The notes beneath the pieces are model-generated. The model made no database searches and was not told the DNA's origin. It was given only the letters and a program-made list of their open reading frames with translations. Positions 43,522 through 51,025 of a stretch of DNA of 64,000 bases are shown here, one piece after another. The stretch is taken from positions 5,582,501 through 5,646,500 of the forward strand of contig NZ_CP103300.1 in NCBI RefSeq assembly GCF_025562755.1, read 5' to 3'. A program made the translations under genes and the position numbers. Numbering within the stretch: position 1 is the first letter of the stretch; each line of letters opens with the position of its first letter. The stretch comes from Endozoicomonas euniceicola (GTDB lineage Bacteria; Pseudomonadota; Gammaproteobacteria; Pseudomonadales; Endozoicomonadaceae).

Positions 43522-44448
43522 ATGGACACGCTATACATTAATCATAAAAATGCTTGCCTCACCATCCATCAGGGGCGGCTGGTTGTCGGGCAGGCTGATG
43601 CATCCCAAACATTTTCCCTTGAGTTGCTGAAACGAGTCGTTATCGGAACCACCGTTGATTTAAACTCTTCGGTTGTACACTGTCTGGTGGCGAAGGGGAT
43701 CGGCCTGCATTTCCAAAGCAGTCGTCTCAACACTACTCCCGTTAGCGTGATGGCTGAACCCGTTGCCAATGTCTGCCGACGACAGGGACAGTATTACTGT
43801 ATCGCCAATAAAGAACTCTCTTTTCGTCTGGCAAGGGCTTTGGTTCGTTACAAACTCACCCGTCAGTCTTTGTGGCTCAAGTCCATAAACCAGGCAGAGC
43901 TCTCAGACAAAATGTCTGCGATATTAACGAGCCTGAATCAGATAAGCCCGGATAAAGGTCTTTTGCTGAATCTGGAAGGGCAGGGAGCCAAACAAGTATA
44001 CCGGGCAATGCAGTTAATACTGCCAGCTTCCCTTGAATTCACCGGACGCAATCGCCGCCCCCCTCTTGACCCTGTCAATGCACTGCTCTCACTCGGGGCC
44101 ACTGGTTTGTATCAGCAGGCTATTCTGTCGCTTTGCAGCCGGGGGCTGGACTGCTATGCCGGAGTTTTTCATGCTCCCTGCCATGGGCGAGCCTCTTTAG
44201 CCTGCGATCTGACAGACTGTTTCAGGCCGGAACTGGAGGCTTTTGTTGTTGACCTGTTTATCCGGAACATTATTAATAAGTCTCATTTTTTCTGGCGGAA
44301 AAAGGTTGAGTGTGTTCTGAACCGTGAAGGACAGAGAATCTGGTATCCCCTGTGGTACCGGTTTTCAAAACAGGTGGAAAAGAAGATGGGGGTTACTACT
44401 CTGAAGTGGGCTTTGGGGGCTGAAGGTTGGATTAGAAGCCCCCACTAG
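43522..44448 (+). CDS. cas1: Cas1, second copy
   Basis: A 308-residue Cas1 with N-terminal beta domain (DTLYINHKNACLTIHQGRLVV) and catalytic Glu152 (LNLEGQGAKQVY), His217 (AGVFHAPCHGR) and Asp229 (ACDLTDCFRP). RNRRPPLDPVNALLSLGATGLYQQA is conserved. Nine bases separate it from the second cas2. A near-identical copy of residues 99-308 lies at 47832-48480. The operon ends here; fragments of a toxin gene follow on the other strand. Confidence 0.93.
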   Translation: MDTLYINHKNACLTIHQGRLVVGQADASQTFSLELLKRVVIGTTVDLNSSVVHCLVAKGIGLHFQSSRLNTTPVSVMAEPVANVCRRQGQYYCIANKELSFRLARALVRYKLTRQSLWLKSINQAELSDKMSAILTSLNQISPDKGLLLNLEGQGAKQVYRAMQLILPASLEFTGRNRRPPLDPVNALLSLGATGLYQQAILSLCSRGLDCYAGVFHAPCHGRASLACDLTDCFRPELEAFVVDLFIRNIINKSHFFWRKKVECVLNREGQRIWYPLWYRFSKQVEKKMGVTTLKWALGAEGWIRSPH

Positions 44449-44463
44449 AGTTAGCTTGCCGAT

Positions 44464-44568
44464 TTAGTTGAGGTACTGTGTCACTTTCAGTATTCTGCGG
44501 GCTTCTGGGTTCCCCAGGCTCTTCAGGTCGTCGTAAGCCTCTGGCAGGTACTCTACATCCCAAGCCAT
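44464..44568 (-). pseudogene. RelE-family toxin fragment
   Basis: The minus strand encodes AWDVEYLPEAYDDLKSLGNPEARRILK and then stops after 34 residues; RelE/ParE toxins of this type have about 85. It follows the interrupted antitoxin by 5 bases. The rest of the toxin has been lost at the junction with the cas1 operon. Confidence 0.65.
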
Positions 44569-44776
44569 GTTGATCAATCCTCAAATCGTTTCAACATGTC
44601 AGCATGACTGATAGTGGTGCCATCAAAGGCAGTAAGCCGCTCGCGGGCTACAGCTTCAAGGCGCAGGTCTTCCAGTTCATTCATCAGGGACTCAAATTTT
44701 TCTACGCTCAACAGTACGGCAGCAGGTTCATTGTTTCGCATCACAACATATTTGTCGTTTTCACGGTTGCAAATTT

Positions 44777-46575
44777 GTAACTTTTCTACAAACCACTAAA
44801 CATAAGCTCAAAGTCGTCTACTTTTAGAGTATGCAAAATGCTCATGTTTCAGGATCAGGCACAACACCTGCATTACTGCCTGCCCCCTTTGCTACCTCGC
44901 AGGTCATCCTCACCAAGCAGGAACACATCCAGCTAAAACAGCAGGCCAACCTCTGGCATGCCATGTGGAAGGCGGCCTGTGGCCGAGAGAAAAAAGTATT
45001 GGCTAAAAATGCCTCTCTTATCGCTCAGCATAAAGCCGAAATGGCTGGGTTGAACACCCAGGTCGCTGATCTGAAATCAGAACTGGCACACATGAAGCAC
45101 TTGCTTTTCGGTCGTAAATCAGAGAAGACCAGTTCTTCTTCAAAGAAAAGTGGCAATACTACCCGGCCACCTTCAAATCGAAAACGAGGTCACCAGCCCG
45201 GAGTCCCCGGCTCTGGTCGCCATCTTCACAACAACCTGCCAGTGGTTCATGAGTCTGTAGACTTACCAGTGGACAAACAGTGTTGTACAGTCTGTCACCG
45301 GCCATTCAAGTCTTTTTTCAATGACGACAGCTGCGACGTAATTGAAGTTGAAGTTAAGGCTCACGTTCGTCGTTATCACCGAAGGCATTACCAAAAAACT
45401 TGCCAGTGCCCTGAAACGCCCAATATTACTACTCCACCACCTCCACCAAGACTCATCAACAAAGGAAAGCTTGGTATTTCTGTCTGGGTGGAGCTGTTGC
45501 TGAATAAGTACGCATACGGCATCCCCATAAACAGGCAACTTGAGTCTTATAAGACTCAGGGACTGGAACTGTCGCAGGCGACCATCTCCTTTGGCCTGGA
45601 AGCTATAACGCCCTTTTTTGAGCCGGTTGCCGAAGCTACTCGGGAATTCGTCGCCAGTAGCGATCAGTGGCATGCTGATGAAACCCGGTGGATCAGCTGG
45701 GCACATGAGACCACAGGTTCTCACAAACATTGGCTTTGGGTATTTCTCTGTGATCAGGCGGTTTATTTCAGCATTGCTGACACCCGTGCGGCTGTCGTAC
45801 CAGAGTCGATCATTGGTGACGGGGCTGGAACGCTGGTGTGTGACCGATACTCAGCGTACAAAAAGCTTGCGAATGATGCGGTGTCTATTAATTTAGCTTT
45901 CTGCTGGGCTCACGTCAGGCGGGATTTTATTGACGCTCAACGAGGTGATCCGGAGTTGGAGAAATGGAGCGCCACCTGGGTGAACAGGATTGGTCGTTTA
46001 TATCATCTTAATAGTCAGCGACTTGAAGTGCTTGATGAACCTGAGCAGCTAGCAACACAGCAGTTACGGCTTGAACATCAGGTAGAGCAGATGGCAATCC
46101 AGAGGGATCAGGAACTTAATCGTCCTAAACTGCGAGTCAGAGCGAAAAAAGTGCTCGAAAGTCTACAGAATCACTGGGAAGGATTGACCCGCTTTGTCAC
46201 TGATCCCGGTATCCCCATGGATAACAACGCTGCAGAGCAAGCACTGCGCACAGGTGTCGTTGGCAGGAAGAATTACTACGGCTCTGGCAGCGTATGGAGT
46301 GCTGATATAGCCGCTTTTCTATTCAGCGTTTTTATGACGCTAAAGCTTTGGGATATTAATCCAAAAATCTGGCTGGGTGCCTATCTTGAGGCTTGTGCCA
46401 TAAATGGCAGGAAGCCACCTAATGATCTCACTCCTTATCTGCCCTGGTTAATGAGTGAGGAGCGGCTTTGTGAAATGCGCAATCATGATCCGCCAAAGGT
46501 ATAACAATTGGAGGCAACAATAGGGAAAAGCGGTGTCTTAATTGCTAATTTTGAAGCGGTTTGTAGAAAAGTTAC
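44777..46575 (+). mobile_element. IS66-family insertion sequence, single-gene type
   Basis: A 1799-base element with terminal repeats GTAACTTTTCTACAAACC at 44777 and its complement ending at 46575 (21 bases, one mismatch). It is flanked by 8-base duplications GCAAATTT at 44769-44776 and 46576-46583, the IS66 hallmark. It lacks tnpA and tnpB, like the ISBst12 subgroup. Both ends, the duplication and the transposase frame are intact. Confidence 0.93.
44831..46504 (+). CDS. IS66-family transposase TnpC
   Basis: A 557-residue DDE transposase: N-terminal leucine-zipper-like coil (AGLNTQVADLKSELAHMKHLLFGRKSEK), a zinc-binding segment CCTVCHRPF, then the catalytic domain with DQWHADETRW, LVCDRYSAY and the terminal glutamate in MDNNAAEQALR. 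The accessory TnpA and TnpB are not present. The frame is complete. Confidence 0.93.
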   Translation: MQNAHVSGSGTTPALLPAPFATSQVILTKQEHIQLKQQANLWHAMWKAACGREKKVLAKNASLIAQHKAEMAGLNTQVADLKSELAHMKHLLFGRKSEKTSSSSKKSGNTTRPPSNRKRGHQPGVPGSGRHLHNNLPVVHESVDLPVDKQCCTVCHRPFKSFFNDDSCDVIEVEVKAHVRRYHRRHYQKTCQCPETPNITTPPPPPRLINKGKLGISVWVELLLNKYAYGIPINRQLESYKTQGLELSQATISFGLEAITPFFEPVAEATREFVASSDQWHADETRWISWAHETTGSHKHWLWVFLCDQAVYFSIADTRAAVVPESIIGDGAGTLVCDRYSAYKKLANDAVSINLAFCWAHVRRDFIDAQRGDPELEKWSATWVNRIGRLYHLNSQRLEVLDEPEQLATQQLRLEHQVEQMAIQRDQELNRPKLRVRAKKVLESLQNHWEGLTRFVTDPGIPMDNNAAEQALRTGVVGRKNYYGSGSVWSADIAAFLFSVFMTLKLWDINPKIWLGAYLEACAINGRKPPNDLTPYLPWLMSEERLCEMRNHDPPKV

Positions 46576-46733
46576 GCAAATTTTATCCAGATACTCTTTG
46601 AAACTACGCACAAGTCTTGTCACTGGGAGCGCCTGTTCTGCAGAATCTAATAAGGCTGCCATAAGTGTTACCTCGTCTTAATCATATTATTAGCTGATAA
46701 TAGTATGGTAATTATCTGATATCCACTATGTGA

Positions 46734-46765
46734 CACCCTCGATTGGGTGGGGATGTAAGGCGAGG
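46734..46765. repeat. Isolated IS605-type end hairpin
   Basis: CACCC, a six-base loop and GGGTG followed by GGGATGTAAGG resembles the right-end hairpin of the IS605-type element at 50232-50250 and the left end at 48496. No transposase lies beside it, so it may be a relic. It sits downstream of the yafQ gene in the 172-base gap after the broken antitoxin. Confidence 0.45.
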
Positions 46766-46834
46766 GCTTATGGCGAAGATGCTAATATATCCAGCCGGTT
46801 GCTTCCGGCAATGGTTGAGAAAGGGGTTATGTTG

Positions 46835-47104
46835 CTATCTGAACAATTCAGAATGTGATCCGGTTCTTTCGAAGACTATCTTCTGACCATCAACCCTATA
46901 CATCAGAAGCCAATCAGGTTCTATGTGGCACTCTCTGTACTTGTTAAGGCTTCCGGTTAAAGCATGGTCACGATTCTTTGCGGGTAAGGATTTCTGGTTA
47001 ATCAGCAACTTCAATACCTCAACCAGCTTATCCATGTCTTGGTTCTGCTTCTTTACTTTCTTGTAGTCTTTTTTGAATCTTGACGACTGTACTGGCTTTA
47101 ACAT
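46835..47104 (-). CDS. yafQ: YafQ-type ribosome-dependent mRNase toxin
   Basis: Toxin of a DinJ-YafQ pair; YafQ cuts mRNA on the ribosome. The 89 residues match the family: SRFKKDYKKVKKQNQDMDKL, LPAKNRDHALTGSLNKYRECHIEPDWLLMYRVD, and the catalytic histidine near the end in RTGSHSELF. The start codon overlaps the dinJ stop by one base. Confidence 0.92.
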   Translation of the reverse strand: MLKPVQSSRFKKDYKKVKKQNQDMDKLVEVLKLLINQKSLPAKNRDHALTGSLNKYRECHIEPDWLLMYRVDGQKIVFERTGSHSELFR

Positions 47105-47367
47105 TATTCGTCATCCAGGTCCCTTAACATATCTTCAAGGGTGTCGAACTCTTTTAAGCCTATGCCTGCATTGGAATCAGCAAGTGCCTTTATTGTCTCA
47201 TCGTTAGGTATGCGGACATCGAAGGGCATTCCCTGACACAACCCTACCTGTTTATAGAATAAAGTGATTGCCTGTGTGGTATTGAGTCCTAGCTGTCTGA
47301 ATACCGCTTCAGCCTGCCTTTTTACATCGGGCTCAATTCTTGCCTTGACTACCTCACTTTTGCTCAT
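47104..47367 (-). CDS. dinJ: DinJ-type antitoxin
   Basis: RelB/DinJ ribbon-helix-helix antitoxin of 87 residues: SEVVKARIEPDVKRQAEAVFRQLGLNTTQAITLFYKQV, then an acidic toxin-wrapping tail (FDTLEDMLRDLDDE). I start at 47367, where the ribbon begins and AGAGG lies upstream; the longer frame from 47439 has no matching N-terminus. It normally represses its own promoter. Confidence 0.92.
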   Translation of the reverse strand: MSKSEVVKARIEPDVKRQAEAVFRQLGLNTTQAITLFYKQVGLCQGMPFDVRIPNDETIKALADSNAGIGLKEFDTLEDMLRDLDDE

Positions 47368-47478
47368 TTTAAGTACCTCTTGCATACCATGTAGTGTTGT
47401 TTTGTATGATGCAATGTCATTGTAGACCATTTGGTACACAGCACAATATAGATCGGGTAAGGGCTGGTTTTTCGGTTG

Positions 47479-47652
47479 CGGAACTTCTCTTCAAAGTCAG
47501 GGAAGCTCCGGAACGTAAAGGTTACCGGTGCCCAGATGGACAATGGGCGGAACTTCTCTTCAAAGTCAGGGAAGCTCCGGAACGGGCGGCGTAGGTGACA
47601 TCATGGCGAATGTTCGCGGAACTTCTCTTCAAAGTCAGGGAAGCTCCGGAAC
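47479..47652 (-). CRISPR. CRISPR array 2: mini-array of 3 altered repeats
   Basis: Three identical 36-base repeats (47479-47514, 47548-47583, 47617-47652) with two 33-base spacers. Read from the leader at the right, the first 26 bases match array 3's repeat, but the last part, normally GGGATTAAGAC, is replaced by GAGAAGTTCCG, close to an inverted copy of the repeat's own start. The 8-base crRNA tag is therefore lost. All three copies carry the change, so the altered repeat has been copied through at least two acquisition or duplication events. Confidence 0.9.
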
Positions 47653-47760
47653 TCTACCGCAAAAAATAATACTTCAATATCAATAGGTTGCAAAGGGGCT
47701 TGCCAGAAACTGTTGTTTTGTACAGTTAAATAGACGTATAAAACGTTAATTTTTCCTTCC
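47653..47760 (-). promoter_or_regulatory. Leader of array 2
   Basis: Nearly the same as the array 3 leader: CTCTACCGC, ATAATACTTCAATATCAATA, TTGCAAAGGGGCTTGCCAG, then a GTACAGTTAAA block. Its retention suggests the mini-array can still be transcribed leftward. Confidence 0.8.
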
Positions 47761-47796
47761 TCCACGGGTGCTGGCTGGCAGAGCGCATCGACAGCA

Positions 47797-47831
47797 TCAG
47801 CTGTCGGGCAGATCTCCTGTATTTACCCAAT
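47797..47831 (-). pseudogene. Scrap of the CARF nuclease 3' end
   Basis: These bases, from the stop triplet TCA onward, match the last 11 or so codons of the CARF-nuclease gene at 53668-53702 with a few changes. They sit in the same place relative to the leader as at array 3. The homology stops where the truncated cas1 begins. Confidence 0.7.
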
Positions 47832-48480
47832 AGAACTCTCTTTTCGTCTGGCAAGGGCTTTGGGTCGTTACAAACTCACCCGTCAGTCTTTGTGGCTCAA
47901 GTCCATAAACCAGACAGAGCTCTCAGAAAAAATGTCTGCGATATTAACGAGTCTGAATCAGATAAGCCCGGATAAAGGTCTTTTGCTGAATCTGGAAGGG
48001 CAGGGGGCCAAACAAGTATACCGGGCAATGCAGTTAATACTGCCAGCTTCCCTTGAATTCACCGGACGCAATCGCCGCCCCCCTCTTGACCCTGTCAATG
48101 CACTGCTCTCACTCGGGGCCACTGGTTTGTATCAGCAGGCTATTCTGTCGCTTTGCAGCCGGGGGCTGGACTGCTATGCCGGAGTTTTTCATGCTCCCTG
48201 CCATGGGCGAGCCTCTTTAGCCTGCGATCTGACAGACTGTTTCAGACCGGAACTTGAGGCTTTTGTTGTTGACCTGTTTATCCGGAACATTATTAATAAG
48301 TCTCATTTTTCCTGGCGGAAAAAGGTTAAGTGTGTTCTGAACCGTGACGGGCAGAGAATCTGGTATCCCCTGTGGTACCGGTTTTCAAAACAGGTGGAAA
48401 AGAAGATGGGGGTTACTACTCTGAAGTGGGCTTTGGGGGCTTTGGGGGCTTTGGGGGCTGAAGGTTGGGTGAGGTCTTAG
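47832..48480 (+). pseudogene. Truncated third cas1
   Basis: About 650 bases nearly identical to the second cas1 from codon 99 to the end (few substitutions, e.g. FFWRKK to FSWRKK). The catalytic Glu, His and Asp are retained but the N-terminal beta domain is gone, and no ribosome site is visible. Near the 3' end a 9-base unit, GGGGGCTTT, is present three times against one in the parent, adding GALGAL. It is not expected to work as an integrase. Confidence 0.85.
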
Positions 48481-48550
48481 CAAAATCGTCGTAAACCCTC
48501 GCCCAATGCGGGCGGGGATATAAGACGGGAAGGCGCAGAGCCTTCCGCCA

Positions 48551-48979
48551 TCAATCTGGTGTACTCTGGCTATTAACGTAGTCCTTCAGAGTCTCGATAG
48601 TTGCACCGCCAGCACTGCAAGCAAAGTAAGACCTTGACCACATTAAGCCTGCTTTGCTCTGAGCAGTAAGGTGGGTATTCAGCATTCGCAACCGTCTTGA
48701 TGATGTTGATTTGAGATTATTTACCATGACACTGATAGCCAGTTTTGGTGGGTAGGCCACCAACAGGTGAACGTGATCTTTTTCGCCATCCATTTCAAGT
48801 AACTGGCATTCCAGTTTTTCACATGCACTCTCGAACGACTCCCGTAACTGCTTGATCATATAGCCATCAAAAAGCTTTCGTCTGTACTTTGTCGTGAACA
48901 CCAAATGAACAACCAGCTTGGTAACGCTATGTCGTTTGCGAAGATACCCTTTAAGCAAATCTTTATTGTGTGCGCTCAC
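48551..48979 (-). CDS. tnpA: IS605-type TnpA transposase
   Basis: Y1 HUH transposase of 142 residues: VVHLVFTTKYRRKLFDGY, HUH motif in GEKDHVHLLVAYPP, and the nucleophile tyrosine in LKDYVNSQ near residue 136. I choose GTG 48979, preceded by AGAGG, over the upstream frame whose hydrophobic N-terminus is unlike the family. A hairpin GGAAGGC / GCCTTCC follows the stop at 48528-48546. Confidence 0.88.
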   Translation of the reverse strand: MSAHNKDLLKGYLRKRHSVTKLVVHLVFTTKYRRKLFDGYMIKQLRESFESACEKLECQLLEMDGEKDHVHLLVAYPPKLAISVMVNNLKSTSSRRLRMLNTHLTAQSKAGLMWSRSYFACSAGGATIETLKDYVNSQSTPD

Positions 48980-49044
48980 TTGAAAACCTCTTTCAAATAC
49001 CTGTAATATGAAGATTATATTAATGAGCACTGAAATAATGTTCC

Positions 49045-50217
49045 ATGCTGAGAGCCACCAAAGTACGAATCTATCCAACATCAGAGCAGGCGGAATTTCT
49101 CGACCGTCAGTTTGATGCTGTGCGGTTCGTATGGAACAAGGCCCTGGCTATTAAGGTTCATTATTACAAGGTTCGTGGGCAGAGCCTTTCTCCCAAAAAA
49201 CACCTGAAGCCCTTGCTGGCAAAAGCCAAGAAAAGCCGAAAGTACTCATGGCTGAAAAACGCTGACTCTATTGCACTGCAACAGGCCACTATCAATCTGG
49301 ATACGGCCTTTCAAAACTTTTTCAATCCCAAATTGCAGGCAAGATTTCCTCGCTTCAAGAAAAAGCATGGCAAGCAAAGTAGCTACCATTGTACGTCTGT
49401 CTCTGTGGGCGATAACTGGATAAAAATCCCCAAGTGCAAGCCCATAAGGGCTAAAGTGCATCGTGAAATAGTGGGTAAGGTGAAGTCTATCACCCTGAGC
49501 AGAACGCTAACCGGCAAGTATTTTGCCTCCATATTGGCTGATGATACCCAGGAACAACCAAAACAGATTGATAATCTTGAAGCTAATCAGGTTGTCGGTG
49601 TTGATATGGGGATTACTGATCTGGCTATCACCAGTACCGGCCATAAGACTGGCAATCCTCGCTTTCTGAAAAAAGCACAACGTAACCTGAAAAGAAAACA
49701 ACAGGCTCTATCTCGCTGCAAGAAAGGCTCAAAAGGTAGGCACAAAGCCCGTTTATTGATGGCAAAGGCGCATGAGCGTGTAGCCTTTGCCCGTAATGAT
49801 TTTCAGCATAAGCTATCAAAACAACTCATCGACGAAAACCAAGCGGTGATTGTGGAGACACTGAAAGTTAAAAACATGCTCAAGAACAAGCGTCTTGCTC
49901 GTTCTATTGCTGATGCTGGCTGGCACTCACTGATAACCAAACTCGAATACAAGGCAAAGCAGGAAGGTAAACATCTGGTGAAGATAGACCAGTGGTTTGC
50001 ATCCTCTAAAACTTGCTCAGTCTGCGATTTGAAACAGGAAAAAATGCCATTGAGAATCCGATCATGGGAGTGTAGCTGTGGTGCTATCCATGACCGGGAT
50101 ATTAATGCAGCTCGCAATATCAAGAAGCAAGGCATATTGAAATTAAAGGCGGAAGGACTGTCCGTTTCTGCTGATGGAGGCTTGCGTAAATCCGGCAGAC
50201 TGTCGGTTGCTGCCTAA
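49045..50217 (+). CDS. tnpB: TnpB RNA-guided nuclease
   Basis: TnpB is the compact RuvC nuclease from which Cas12 arose; it uses an omega RNA from the element's right end. The 390 residues include the N-terminal wedge region (LRATKVRIYPTSEQAEFLD), RuvC-I Asp in VVGVDMGITDLAI, RuvC-II Glu in VIVETLKVKNM, a four-cysteine zinc ribbon (CSVC ... CSCG) and RuvC-III Asp in HDRDINAARNI. All catalytic residues are present. Confidence 0.92.
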   Translation: MLRATKVRIYPTSEQAEFLDRQFDAVRFVWNKALAIKVHYYKVRGQSLSPKKHLKPLLAKAKKSRKYSWLKNADSIALQQATINLDTAFQNFFNPKLQARFPRFKKKHGKQSSYHCTSVSVGDNWIKIPKCKPIRAKVHREIVGKVKSITLSRTLTGKYFASILADDTQEQPKQIDNLEANQVVGVDMGITDLAITSTGHKTGNPRFLKKAQRNLKRKQQALSRCKKGSKGRHKARLLMAKAHERVAFARNDFQHKLSKQLIDENQAVIVETLKVKNMLKNKRLARSIADAGWHSLITKLEYKAKQEGKHLVKIDQWFASSKTCSVCDLKQEKMPLRIRSWECSCGAIHDRDINAARNIKKQGILKLKAEGLSVSADGGLRKSGRLSVAA

Positions 50218-50258
50218 GAAATCAGAAGCCTCACCCGATAGGGTGGGGAGCAGTCACG
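50100..50258 (+). ncRNA. Putative omega RNA of the IS605-type element
   Basis: By analogy with other IS605 elements, the guide RNA overlaps the end of tnpB and the right-end hairpin (50232-50250) and takes its guide from the bases just past the element's end. The hairpin is visible; the 5' end and the transcript are assumed. Confidence 0.35.
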
Positions 50259-50324
50259 GATATCCAAGCTTGAGTATGACTTGGTTACTACCATAATGCT
50301 CTCAATGTGCCACAGCTTGAGCAA

Positions 50325-50361
50325 ATACCACTTTGTGGTATATTTACTACTACAAAGTAGG
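50325..50361 (+). promoter_or_regulatory. Paired inverted repeats before higB
   Basis: ATACCAC-TTT-GTGGTAT (50325-50341) and CTACT / AGTAG (50347-50360) lie just upstream of the toxin gene. HigA antitoxins bind such dyads to repress their own operon. Confidence 0.5.
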
Positions 50362-50366
50362 ATAGT

Positions 50367-50687
50367 ATGGAATTTGTAGAAACCAGCGTATTTACCAAAA
50401 TTATTACCCAGCTCATGTCTGATGATGATTATCGAGTCATGCAGGAGACCATGATCGCCCAGCCTGACATTGGTAGCGTTATCAAAGGTACTGGGGGTTT
50501 ACGGAAGTTTCGCTGGAAGCTGGGTAGCTCCGGCAAACGGGGAGGCGTTCGCACCATCTATTACTGGCAGGTCAGTGAAGATACCTTCTACATGTTGTAC
50601 GCCTATACCAAAAACCGGCAAATAGACTTAACCAGTGCCGAGAAAAAAGTACTGTCAGAACTAGCGAGGGAGTTGTGCAATGAGTGA
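50367..50687 (+). CDS. higB: HigB-type toxin (RelE superfamily)
   Basis: A 106-residue toxin: VFTKIITQLMSDDDYRVMQE, GGLRKFRWKLGSSGKRGGVRTIYYW and TFYMLYAYTKNRQIDLTSAEKKVLSEL. This is the HigB2 type of ribosome-dependent mRNase. The gene precedes the antitoxin, the HigBA order, and overlaps it by 8 bases. Confidence 0.88.
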   Translation: MEFVETSVFTKIITQLMSDDDYRVMQETMIAQPDIGSVIKGTGGLRKFRWKLGSSGKRGGVRTIYYWQVSEDTFYMLYAYTKNRQIDLTSAEKKVLSELARELCNE

Positions 50688-50976
50688 CCATGAATTTAAC
50701 TTTGATGAATTAGTGGAGAGCGTAAGGGAAGCAATCGACATTAACAAAGGCATTAAGAAGCCTTCACGGACATTCCAGTATGAAGAGATTGATGTAGCCA
50801 GTATCAGAAAAGCAACGCACCTCTCTCAGGAGAAGTTTGCTGCACTCATTGGGGTGAGCATTAAGACAGTTCAGAGTTGGGAGCAGAAGGTGAGAAAACC
50901 GCTTGGGCCAGCCAGATCACTACTGATTATGTTTCGCAATAACCCAGTCCAGGCAATGAACTTACTTCACCAGTAA
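50680..50976 (+). CDS. higA: HigA-type antitoxin (XRE helix-turn-helix)
   Basis: A 98-residue antitoxin with an XRE helix-turn-helix at residues 47-75 (IRKATHLSQEKFAALIGVSIKTVQSWEQ). The N-terminal 40 residues likely hold the toxin. It ends 49 bases before array 3. Confidence 0.9.
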   Translation: MSDHEFNFDELVESVREAIDINKGIKKPSRTFQYEEIDVASIRKATHLSQEKFAALIGVSIKTVQSWEQKVRKPLGPARSLLIMFRNNPVQAMNLLHQ

Positions 50977-51025
50977 TACTATATATCGGTTAAGGGTCGT
51001 TTTCCGAAAACAAAAGCAAGGTTTT

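Larger units (their letters stand above)
44574..46662 (-). pseudogene. Phd/YefM-type antitoxin interrupted by an IS66 element
   Basis: The N-terminal part (start 46662, AALLDSAEQALPVTRLVRSF) runs into the right end of the IS66 element; the C-terminal part (44574-44776, KYVVMRNNEPAAVLLSVEKF and then ISHADMLKRFED) leaves its left end. With one copy of the 8-base target duplication GCAAATTT removed, the parts join in a reading frame typical of Phd/YefM antitoxins. GAGG precedes the start. The partner toxin is the fragment at 44464. Confidence 0.72.
48488..50258 (+). mobile_element. IS605-type element with divergent tnpA and tnpB
   Basis: The ends carry short GC-rich hairpins: left CGCCC / GGGCG at 48500-48514, right CACCC / GGGTG at 50232-50245. 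tnpA runs left and tnpB right, their 5' parts separated by 65 bases. Both frames are complete, so the element may be active. Borders are approximate because this family lacks inverted repeats and target duplications. Confidence 0.78.

Noticed and set aside
44614..44799. 61-residue + strand frame beside the IS66 left end
   Set aside because: The minus strand gives a clear Phd/YefM antitoxin C-terminus, so this is its shadow.
47832..48480. A third functional Cas1
   Set aside because: It lacks the first 98 residues, has no ribosome site and abuts a recombination junction.
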